The notes beneath the pieces were generated by a model, which was given only the letters and a program-made list of their open reading frames with translations, did not search any database and was not told the DNA's origin. A stretch of DNA of 5,280 nucleotides from Candidatus Krumholzibacteriota bacterium. Lineage in GTDB: Bacteria; Krumholzibacteriota; Krumholzibacteriia; Krumholzibacteriales; Krumholzibacteriaceae. The translations under genes were made by a program, and so were the position numbers. Of this stretch, positions 1 to 5,280 are shown piece by piece (the first letter of the stretch is position 1; each line of letters starts with the position of its first letter). The stretch lies in contig JAUWMD010000186.1 of assembly GCA_030613345.1 (NCBI GenBank), forward strand, positions 1 to 5,280, read 5' to 3'.

Positions 1-1365
1 GTCGCGCTCGCGGATTATCTCCTTCAGCTCCGATTCGAGCGAGCGTGTCGTGAGCTCCTTCGCCGTTATCCTCTCGATGATGTGCAGCAGCGCGCACTCC
101 CTTCCCGCCCTTATCCTCCCGTATACCCAGTAGACGAAGAATCCGCAGAAGAGGGCCACGGCGGCCGTCGTCAGGGCGGTCTTTCCCATGCCCGCGAGGA
201 GGAAGATCGCTCCGGCGCTTCCGGCGATCTGGCCCCACGGATACAGAGGCGCCCTGAAAACGGGCTGGTAGTTCTGGAGCCTGCTCTCCCTCAGTATGAT
301 GAGCGACAGGCAGGAAAAGGAATATGTCAGGATCATCACGGCCGAGGCGGCCTTGACGAGTATGTCGAGCTTGAAAAAGAGGAATACCGACATCACGATC
401 CCCGTGGCGAGGATCGAGAAATGGGGGGTCTTGAACCTCTTGTTGACCCTCCCGAGCATTCCGGGGAGGAGCCCGTCCCTGCTAAGGGCCAGAGGATATC
501 TCGACGCGGCCATGATCCCCGCGTTGGCCGTCGAGATGAAAGCGAATATCGCCGCTATACCGAGGATTATCCGTCCTTTGCTTCCAATAAAGATGGCGGC
601 GCCGTCAGATATCGGCGTGATCGAGTTATCGAGCATCGCGTCGTCCATCACCCCGGATGTGACGAATACGACCGCCACGTAGAGCAGGCCGACCACGAGG
701 AGCGACAGTATCATCCCGAGTGGTACCACGCGGCCCGGGTCCTTTACCTCTTCGGCAACGCTCGCGACCTTCAGAAGCCCGCCGTACGAGATGAATACGA
801 AACCGGCCGTGGAAAGGACCGCCCCCAGCCCGTAGGGATTGAAAGGCGCGAGGTTCTCGACTGTGACCGACGGCACGCCCCTGACTAGGTAAACGGCGAG
901 CGCCGCGAACAGCCCGACTACGAGAACGACCTGCACCCTGGCCGCTTCCTTGATGCCGACCAGGTTCAGGACGACAAACACCGTACAGAGCGCGAGCGCG
1001 ATTAGCCTTACATCGAGTTCTATGATATACGCCGTGAATGCGGCCATTCCCACGAGGGCGAATGCGCTCTTGAGCGTCAGCGAAAACCAGGTGACAAGTC
1101 CGTCGACCATTCCCATCGCCGGCCCCATCGAGCGCTTGACGTAAAAATACGTCCCCCCAGCCTTGGGCATCGCCGAAACGAGCTCGGCCTGGCTCAGCAG
1201 GCCGGTCAGTGCGAAGAGCGCGGCAAGAAAATAGCTCGCGATCACGGCCGGGCCGGCGCGGGCATGGGCCATGCCGGGGAGTATGAACAGCCCCGAGCTT
1301 ATCATCGCTCCGCTCGCGAGACAGAAGACCTGGAGGAGTCCGAGCTCTTTTTTCAGCTCCATCAT
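1..1365 (-). CDS. APC-superfamily amino acid permease, 3' end outside window
   Basis: The frame is open from an ATG at 1365 to the left edge, giving 455 residues without a stop. It is probably an inner-membrane amino acid transporter of the amino acid-polyamine-organocation superfamily. Residues 18-30 carry the TM1 signature (SGAMISSGLFILP), the unwound substrate-binding stretch of the family. Residues 194-210 (YGGLLKVASVAEEVKDP) match the TM6 region and the following EE(V)xxP element. About 12 hydrophobic segments run from residue 12 to about 417. From about 420 the chain becomes charged and predicted cytoplasmic (ECALLHIIERITAKEL, then SELKEIIRERD) and runs off the window, so the protein is longer than a bare permease. 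As I recall, some APC permeases with such a linker continue into a PTS EIIA-like or UspA-like domain; this cannot be seen here. The start follows the patatin stop by 12 bases, with AAGGGG at 1368-1373. A second ATG at 1362 has better spacing from that site and is an equally possible start. The substrate cannot be read from the sequence. Confidence 0.9.
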   Translation of the reverse strand, partial: MMELKKELGLLQVFCLASGAMISSGLFILPGMAHARAGPAVIASYFLAALFALTGLLSQAELVSAMPKAGGTYFYVKRSMGPAMGMVDGLVTWFSLTLKSAFALVGMAAFTAYIIELDVRLIALALCTVFVVLNLVGIKEAARVQVVLVVGLFAALAVYLVRGVPSVTVENLAPFNPYGLGAVLSTAGFVFISYGGLLKVASVAEEVKDPGRVVPLGMILSLLVVGLLYVAVVFVTSGVMDDAMLDNSITPISDGAAIFIGSKGRIILGIAAIFAFISTANAGIMAASRYPLALSRDGLLPGMLGRVNKRFKTPHFSILATGIVMSVFLFFKLDILVKAASAVMILTYSFSCLSLIILRESRLQNYQPVFRAPLYPWGQIAGSAGAIFLLAGMGKTALTTAAVALFCGFFVYWVYGRIRAGRECALLHIIERITAKELTTRSLESELKEIIRERD

Positions 1366-1377
1366 TTCCCCTTGCCG

Positions 1378-2298
1378 TTACCGGCAGAACTCGAGGAGTT
1401 CGTCGCCGGCTTCCACGGCCTCTCTGTAACCGTGATTCACGATATCTTCCGCCATGTCGAAATCAAAATCCTGGTAGCCGCCGACATCCGGCCTGAGAAG
1501 GTAGAGTGGTCCGTCAGTATTGAGCAGTTCGAGGGAAAGGATCTTCGAAGCCGTTATGGCGGCCGTGTCGGTGACGACATCCATGATCTTCCGTTTTCTG
1601 CGGTGTTTTTGGTATTTTTCTCCGAGTCCCCTGGTATCGATCAGCCCCTTCTTTACGAGCGGGTTCTTTTCTATGAGCTTTTTTATTCTATTGTCGACCC
1701 TGTCCATGCGCGATGCCGGGAGTTCTCCGAACGTCATCCTCTCCGTGAACATCGACAGGTTGACGTTGACGCCGATGACCGCCTCCGCACCGAGTTCGAA
1801 GGCCAGATTGATCGGAACGGGGTTGACCAGCGCGCCGTCGACGAGATGGATCCCGTTCATCTCTACGGCGGGAAAGATCGCGGGGATGCATGCCGAAGCC
1901 CTCAGCGCTTCCGTCACCCGCCCTGTCCTGAAGACGTACTCATCGCCCGTGTCGATATCGGTTGCGACGCAGGCGTAGGGCATCTTCAGCTCCTCGATCT
2001 TCCTCTCCCCGAACATCTCACGCATGAACTCGTCTATCTTCCTCCATTCGAGAAAGCTCTTGCCTTTTATCGACGGCCTGAGATATTTCAATATATCCGT
2101 CCACTTGATATCCAGGGCGAGATCTCTCAGGTATTCCGGTGTGTACCCGTAAGATATCGCTGCGCCGATTATCGATCCTATCGATGTGCCGGATATGCAG
2201 CTGACCTCGATCCCGTTTTCCTTCAGCCAGAGCAACAGGCCGATCTGGCTCAGTCCCCTGGCCGCTCCCGACCCGAGCGCCAGTCCGATCTTCTTCAT
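1378..2298 (-). CDS. Patatin-like phospholipase (RssA/NTE-type)
   Basis: This encodes a 306-residue lipid acyl hydrolase of the bacterial patatin family. All family signatures are present: the Gly-rich oxyanion loop GSGAARG at residues 9-15, the nucleophile elbow GTSIG at 37-41 (catalytic Ser39), and the DGA motif at 154-156 with Asp154 completing the Ser-Asp dyad, followed by LVNPVP. The patatin fold accounts for roughly residues 1-185. The last 120 residues are helical and charged, with a basic patch KHRRKRK at 231-237 that might help it bind membrane; that role is inferred. There is no signal peptide or transmembrane segment, so it is probably cytoplasmic or peripheral on the inner membrane. 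Its length is near the usual 250-320 residues of RssA-like proteins. The ATG at 2298 is chosen because it sits directly before the conserved KKIGLALGSG start, has strong SD sites upstream and overlaps the rhomboid stop as ATGA. The frame stays open upstream to 2544, but that part only shadows the rhomboid gene. Substrate (phospholipid, lysophospholipid or ester) is not determinable. Confidence 0.94.
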   Translation of the reverse strand: MKKIGLALGSGAARGLSQIGLLLWLKENGIEVSCISGTSIGSIIGAAISYGYTPEYLRDLALDIKWTDILKYLRPSIKGKSFLEWRKIDEFMREMFGERKIEELKMPYACVATDIDTGDEYVFRTGRVTEALRASACIPAIFPAVEMNGIHLVDGALVNPVPINLAFELGAEAVIGVNVNLSMFTERMTFGELPASRMDRVDNRIKKLIEKNPLVKKGLIDTRGLGEKYQKHRRKRKIMDVVTDTAAITASKILSLELLNTDGPLYLLRPDVGGYQDFDFDMAEDIVNHGYREAVEAGDELLEFCR

Positions 2299-2981
2299 CG
2301 CCCTCCGTGCCTCCTTCTGCCCGCCAGGTCCGGCCTCTTGACGAGTATATAGAGATAACCCACCACCGGGACGATCAGCGCGAGCACCAGCCAGAGCCTC
2401 GCGCCCAGCATCCCCGGCTCGAGGATGATCGTGATGACCACGCCCGCAATGGCGCCGCCGAGATGCGCCTCGTGGCCGAGGTTCCCAAGCCCCGTCCTTA
2501 TACCGTATATCGATATTAGGATGAATCCGATCCCGAAGAGCCACGACGGGATGCCGATCGGAAAGAAGATGAACGCGATCGAACCGTGCGGGTACATGAG
2601 GATGCTGGCAAATATGACGCCGCTCACCGCGCCGGATGCCCCGAGCGCCCTGTAATCGGGATTATTCCTGTTGATCTGGAGGGCGAGCAGGTTGCCGGCG
2701 ATGAGGCTCCCGAAATAGAGCAGCACGAAATCGAGTATCCCGACGACCCGGCCTATTCCCTGGCTGAACGAGTAGAGAGCGAGCATGTTAAACGCGAGGT
2801 GCGGGATGCTGGCGTGAAGAAAACCGGAGGTCAACAGTCTGTAATACTCCCGCCGCCCCAGTATGCTCCCCACGTGAAAGAGATACCTCTCGAGAAACAG
2901 CCTGTTGCCGAATCCGCGGAACGAGAAGATCCCGTTCGCCACTATCAGTACTACGGTAAATGCCTCGACAGCTTCGTTCAT
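2295..2981 (-). CDS. Rhomboid-family intramembrane serine protease
   Basis: This is a 228-residue polytopic membrane protease expected to cut transmembrane substrates within the bilayer. The catalytic serine is in GASG (Ser116, followed by AVSG) and the catalytic histidine in AHLGG (His173). The conserved His and Asn of the oxyanion region are in HLAFN (His61, Asn65), the same spacing as in E. coli GlpG. The REYYRLLTSGFLHA stretch before it matches the family's L1-loop region. Hydrophobic segments lie near residues 7-21, 55-72, 80-101, 112-130, 146-163, 172-189 and 195-214. This suggests the six-helix core plus one extra C-terminal helix, and there is no extra soluble N-terminal domain like that of GlpG. 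The chain ends in a short basic tail, RRRHGGR, whose codons double as the patatin SD site. The ATG at 2981 is preceded by a modest GGAAA at 4 bases and by AGGGGAG at 13 bases. All active-site residues are present, so it should be active; the substrate is unknown. Confidence 0.95.
   Translation of the reverse strand: MNEAVEAFTVVLIVANGIFSFRGFGNRLFLERYLFHVGSILGRREYYRLLTSGFLHASIPHLAFNMLALYSFSQGIGRVVGILDFVLLYFGSLIAGNLLALQINRNNPDYRALGASGAVSGVIFASILMYPHGSIAFIFFPIGIPSWLFGIGFILISIYGIRTGLGNLGHEAHLGGAIAGVVITIILEPGMLGARLWLVLALIVPVVGYLYILVKRPDLAGRRRHGGR
2301..2316 (-). promoter_or_regulatory. Doubled Shine-Dalgarno site for the patatin gene inside the rhomboid 3' end
   Basis: On the minus strand the text before the patatin ATG reads AAGGAGGCACGGAGGG-CG-ATG. 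AAGGAGG (2316-2310) is a perfect anti-16S match 11 bases from the ATG, and GGAGGG (2306-2301) is a second match only 2 bases away. Both lie within the last codons of the rhomboid gene. They support the start at 2298 over any longer version and suggest translational coupling through the ATGA overlap. Confidence 0.75.
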
Positions 2982-2992
2982 AACGTTTCCAT
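2978..2992 (-). other. Possible four-codon leader minigene (Met-Glu-Thr-Leu)
   Basis: Upstream of the rhomboid gene the minus strand reads AGGGGAG-CG-ATG-GAA-ACG-TTA-TGA, and the TGA overlaps the rhomboid ATG as ATGA. The best SD-like site at this junction (2995-3001) is 2 bases from this small ATG and 13 bases from the rhomboid ATG. It might be translated and coupled to the rhomboid. It is short enough to occur by chance, and AGGGGAG may simply be a distant SD for the rhomboid itself. Confidence 0.2.
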
Positions 2993-3018
2993 CGCTCCCC
3001 TGTGGCCCCGCGTGAAGC

Positions 3019-4155
3019 TCACTCGATGATCCTCGTCCTTCCGTCTTCGACGATCTGTTTGGTGCCCGAGCCGTCCAGAGTATTCAGCCTCGCCTCGAAC
3101 CTGTTCTTCGTGGCTTCGAGCACCGGCGGCCACTCATGTTCGAAAATTTTCCTGTTCTTCAGGCCCAGAGCCCCGAAATCGGCGGTATATTCCCCGTACC
3201 TGAGAAACCACGTCTTCTCCGCGTAATACAGTTCGCGAAGCGCGTTCCAGGCCTCTTCGTCGGGACCTGGCTCGAACGGGCCTCCGCCCCATGACCTGAT
3301 CACGTTCGTGAAGAGGACGTATCCCCACATCTCTGGGTAGTGCATGTTAACGATCCCCTGCGGCGACCAGGTCCAGTTTCTCTCGGCATAAGGTTTTCCC
3401 GTCTCCGGATCCGTCGCCTTGACGTAACGCCCTCCCTCGATGACCGTCTTCCATTCGACGCGGGAGAAATTGATCCTCCAGACGTCTCCCTCAGACGGCG
3501 GAGCCGCGCTGTTGGCACACTCGGCGAGGACCTTCCACGGTATCGCCAGCTCGATCTCCCAGCCCGTGTCGCGGTCCGACGGGTCGTTCAGGGTGCCGTC
3601 AATGTTCACCGCCTTCTTCAGGCCGGTAATATCCCAGAAATGGACCGCCGGTCCGCCGTCGCGGTAGGGTTTTACGAGAAACAGGTCGAAGACGGTTGCG
3701 AAGGCGTTGATCTCGAGCTCGAAGTATTCGTGCGAGTTACCGTCGGGATCTATGAAGACTTCGAAATCGTTGTCGTGCCATATGACGGCATCATGCTCGG
3801 TAAGCGTCGCCTGAACGTGCGGCTCCTCGAGCCTGGCGGCAACGAAGAAATAGTCGTCGTCCCACGCCATCCTCACCTGAGTGCGCAGTGTGGGATACTC
3901 CCCGCTTCCGGTGATATCAACGAAATCCTCGGTCCAGCGTGCGCCCTTCCACTCCTCCTCGTTTATCCTGCCGTCGATGATCGGCTCGCCCCGGAGCCTC
4001 TGGCAGTGATAGATATTACGGGGTATGCCTTCTGCGGGCCTGGCGAACTCCTCGTCGGAAAGCGCCCTCGGCTCATCCCCTGCTTCTCCGGTTTTCTCGC
4101 ACGACATCCCTGAGATCAGCGAGAGCACTACGACCATCATCAGTATTCTTGTCAT
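3019..4155 (-). CDS. Lipoprotein with family-9-like carbohydrate-binding (CBM9/DOMON-like) domain
   Basis: This encodes 378 residues. The N-terminus (MTR, hydrophobic 4-18, then GMSC) is a lipoprotein signal peptide with Cys19 as the likely lipidated residue. The lipobox fits the general consensus although position -3 is Gly rather than Leu. After a low-complexity acidic linker (20-45) comes a CBM9-like beta-sandwich. Its entry motif is EPIIDGRINEEEWKGARW (57-74), followed by AWDDDYFFVAARLEEP (97-112), HDNDFEVFIDPDGNSHEYFELEIN (as residues 127-150, typical of the family) and a closing strand around WSPQGIVNMHYPEMWGYVLF (263-282). Residues about 297-378 are an extra tail. Proteins of this type are exported and often bind glycans, but many have no known ligand and no catalytic residues are evident. 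The ATG at 4155 is chosen because it begins the signal peptide and has GGAGGGG 9 bases upstream (4165-4171). The open frame reaches 4563, but that part overlaps the preceding gene out of frame. It follows that gene by 23 bases. Confidence 0.88.
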   Translation of the reverse strand: MTRILMMVVVLSLISGMSCEKTGEAGDEPRALSDEEFARPAEGIPRNIYHCQRLRGEPIIDGRINEEEWKGARWTEDFVDITGSGEYPTLRTQVRMAWDDDYFFVAARLEEPHVQATLTEHDAVIWHDNDFEVFIDPDGNSHEYFELEINAFATVFDLFLVKPYRDGGPAVHFWDITGLKKAVNIDGTLNDPSDRDTGWEIELAIPWKVLAECANSAAPPSEGDVWRINFSRVEWKTVIEGGRYVKATDPETGKPYAERNWTWSPQGIVNMHYPEMWGYVLFTNVIRSWGGGPFEPGPDEEAWNALRELYYAEKTWFLRYGEYTADFGALGLKNRKIFEHEWPPVLEATKNRFEARLNTLDGSGTKQIVEDGRTRIIE

Positions 4156-4178
4156 TATTCCGGGCCCCTCCCGTTGCC

Positions 4179-4661
4179 TTATAATCCCTGTTTCCCCGTC
4201 ATGTTCTCTATGTCGATCTTCAGAACACCGAGCTTGCCGTACGACCCATCGTCTGGAAGGGTTCGTTTCCTGATCGGTTCCGGCTCCTTCTCCTGGTGCT
4301 CGAGCAGAACCTTCAGCCCGTGTTTCTTTTCCTCGAGTTCCTCGACTATCCCGATCGTTCCGCGGATCACGACCGAGCGGTATGCGTGCTCGCATTCTCC
4401 GTGCCTGTATCCGCGATCCTCGACGACGGTGGCGCAGACGCGATCGTTTTCCAGTATGAAGTCGATCTTCATCCCCTCGTGAGCGCAGTGAAAGTAGAGT
4501 GCCTCGTTCTCCGCGTCCCAGCCGTAGTTCATCGTGACGATATACGGCTCTCCCTCCCTGCACAGCGCGACCGCGGCGAGCCTGCCTGAGGCCAGTATCT
4601 CGCGCATCTCGCCCGCGTCAGCTATCTCTTTTTCCTTTCGCCTTACGTGGTAACGGTTCAT
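4179..4661 (-). CDS. NimA-like pyridoxamine 5'-phosphate oxidase-family FMN-binding protein
   Basis: This is a 160-residue protein of the FMN-binding split-barrel superfamily, in the subgroup often labelled nitroimidazole-resistance NimA-like or flavin-nucleotide-binding. The N-terminus (VRRKEKEIADAGEMREILASG, residues 6-26) matches the usual (R)RKDxEI...EIL opening. It is followed by the barrel strands GEPYIVTMNYGW (37-48) and ALYFHCAHEGMKIDFI (54-69), DRVCATVVED (73-82), and the YRSVVIRGTIGIVE segment (94-107). It ends in GVLKIDIENMTGK, again typical. Such proteins are cytoplasmic dimers that bind FMN, heme or F420 and reduce various compounds. The real substrate is unknown, and neither drug resistance nor vitamin B6 synthesis should be assumed. 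It overlaps the upstream YitT-like gene by ATGA (4658-4661). AAAGGA (4665-4670) and AAGGGGA (4672-4678) precede the start, which fixes the ATG at 4661. Length is normal for the family. Confidence 0.88.
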   Translation of the reverse strand: MNRYHVRRKEKEIADAGEMREILASGRLAAVALCREGEPYIVTMNYGWDAENEALYFHCAHEGMKIDFILENDRVCATVVEDRGYRHGECEHAYRSVVIRGTIGIVEELEEKKHGLKVLLEHQEKEPEPIRKRTLPDDGSYGKLGVLKIDIENMTGKQGL

Positions 4662-5280
4662 GCGTCCTTTTTCCCCTTCAGCTCTTTCTTTTCCTTCTTC
4701 ATCATCGTCAGCTTGTCGAGATCGACCTCACCCCTCGGCATGAATCCCTCGCCGAGCACCTCGTGTACACGGTTGATTATCATAAATGCTTCGGGATCGA
4801 TCTTCCTGACCCTCTCGACGAGCCTGAATATCTCGCGCCTGCTGACCACTGTGAAGATGATGTCCCTCTCGATCCCCCTGTACAGCCCCTTCCCGTGGAA
4901 GGCGGTGGCTCCCCTCCCGAGACCTTGCGTTATCTCCCTTGCGATCTCCTCGTGTCTGTCGGAGATGATGAAAGCCGACTTGGCGTAGTCGAATCCGAAT
5001 ATTATCACGTCTATCAACTGCGAGGAGACGAGCAGGAGGAGGAACGAGTAGAGCATGAGGACGACGACCGGCGTCCCTGGCGACAGCCCCTTGAAGTGAA
5101 TAGCCAGCCCGGCGAGGCAAATGACGAAAAAGTCTGTGACAATGATCGTTATCCCCGGCTTGAACTTCCAGCGCTTCCTCACGATCGCCGCGATGATGTC
5201 GCTGCCGGCCGTGGTACCCTTGAACTTGAATACGATCCCGAGTCCGACGCCGAGGAAGACAGCGCCGATGAGGACGAGGA
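4658..5280 (-). CDS. YitT-family membrane protein with C-terminal DUF2179 domain, 5' end outside window
   Basis: The frame is open from the right edge to a TGA at 4658, showing 206 residues of a longer protein; family members are usually about 280-300. The visible part begins within the membrane region, with VGLGIVFKFKGTTAGSDIIA (visible residues 11-30). The G-rich helix followed by an (S/T)DIIA element is a hallmark of YitT proteins. Further hydrophobic segments are at about 43-62 (ITIIVTDFFVICLAGLAI) and 69-94. From about 101 to 180 it is a soluble DUF2179 domain (SAFIISDRHEEIAREI, then HGKGLYRGIERDIIFTVVSRRE), a small cytoplasmic alpha/beta domain proposed to be regulatory. The chain ends in a Lys-rich tail whose codons serve as SD sites for the next gene. 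A GTG at 5182 could be read as a start but lies after the conserved DIIA element, so the true start is beyond 5280. The transported substrate of the family is not established. It is the first visible gene of the operon. Confidence 0.9.
   Translation of the reverse strand, partial: LVLIGAVFLGVGLGIVFKFKGTTAGSDIIAAIVRKRWKFKPGITIIVTDFFVICLAGLAIHFKGLSPGTPVVVLMLYSFLLLLVSSQLIDVIIFGFDYAKSAFIISDRHEEIAREITQGLGRGATAFHGKGLYRGIERDIIFTVVSRREIFRLVERVRKIDPEAFMIINRVHEVLGEGFMPRGEVDLDKLTMMKKEKKELKGKKDA
4662..4678 (-). promoter_or_regulatory. Doubled Shine-Dalgarno site for the NimA-like gene inside the YitT-like 3' end
   Basis: The minus strand reads AAGGGGAAAAAGGACGC before the ATG at 4661. AAGGGGA (4678-4672) and AAAGGA (4670-4665) both lie inside the final Lys-rich codons of the YitT-like gene. 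This supports the start at the ATGA overlap. Confidence 0.6.

Noticed and set aside
82..888. Plus-strand open frame of 268 codons opposite the permease
   Set aside because: It is antisense to a well-supported membrane protein; the highly charged, low-hydrophobicity sequence is what the reverse of transmembrane codons gives in GC-rich DNA.
1264..2352. Long plus-strand open frame of 362 codons opposite the patatin gene
   Set aside because: It lies wholly antisense to a gene with complete catalytic motifs, has shadow-like composition (rich in Arg, Asp, Glu, His, Pro), and shows no recognisable domain or SD.
2299..2544. N-terminal extension of the patatin gene by 82 codons
   Set aside because: The extra sequence is Arg/Gly-rich shadow of the rhomboid gene in another frame. 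The ATG at 2298 has the SD sites and begins the conserved patatin N-terminus.
2982..3018. Possible terminator or promoter in the 37-base gap between the CBM9-like and rhomboid genes
   Set aside because: No stable inverted repeat followed by a T-run and no convincing -35/-10 pair was seen; the gap is mostly leader with the SD.
3340..4113. Plus-strand open frame of 257 codons opposite the CBM9-like gene
   Set aside because: It has no recognisable domain and no ribosome-binding site, and is fully antisense to the lipoprotein gene.
4156..4563. N-terminal extension of the CBM9-like gene
   Set aside because: It overlaps the NimA-like gene out of frame and would bury the lipoprotein signal peptide in the middle of the protein.
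4728..5120. Second minus-strand open frame of 130 codons inside the YitT-like gene
   Set aside because: It is Arg/Gly/His-rich shadow in another frame of a gene with clear YitT and DUF2179 features.
5180..5182. GTG as the start of the YitT-like gene
   Set aside because: The frame stays open to the window edge, and the residues upstream include the conserved glycine-rich helix and SDIIA element, so the gene begins outside the window.

Overview
The window is a tightly packed stretch of bacterial chromosome in which every convincing gene lies on the minus strand, so the biology reads from right (5280) to left (1). Six genes fill almost all of it. In transcription order they are: the C-terminal part of a YitT-family membrane protein (cut by the right edge), a NimA-like FMN-binding split-barrel protein, a lipoprotein with a family-9-like carbohydrate-binding (CBM9/DOMON-like) domain, a rhomboid intramembrane serine protease, a patatin-like phospholipase, and an APC-superfamily amino acid permease (cut by the left edge, apparently within a cytoplasmic extension). 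Two of the five junctions are 4-base ATGA overlaps; the other three gaps are 12, 23 and 37 bases. No terminator-like hairpin or obvious internal promoter was seen, so this looks like one operon or part of one. No gap exceeds 40 bases, and no RNA gene, mobile element, CRISPR array or repeat was recognised.

The organism is a moderately high-GC bacterium (about 55-60% by eye). It uses Shine-Dalgarno leaders throughout and uses Ile ATA and Arg AGG codons freely, which argues against an enterobacterium. A CBM9-like lipoprotein beside an APC permease with a long cytoplasmic tail would fit a poorly cultured FCB-group or related lineage, but this is a weak inference and no taxon can be assigned from the window.

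Functionally the cluster is dominated by the cell envelope: two multi-pass transporters or transporter-like proteins, a membrane protease, a lipid hydrolase and a surface lipoprotein, plus one soluble flavin-type protein. The rhomboid and patatin genes are the most tightly linked pair by sequence, because the rhomboid's last codons carry the patatin ribosome-binding site and the genes share ATGA. This could mean coordinated membrane protein and lipid turnover, but the sequence shows only co-expression. I saw no clear sign of an undescribed system such as defence, biosynthesis or a novel RNA. The more interesting points are the two coupled junctions with their doubled SD-like sites, a pilin-like tail on the CBM9 lipoprotein, and the permease extension that leaves the window.
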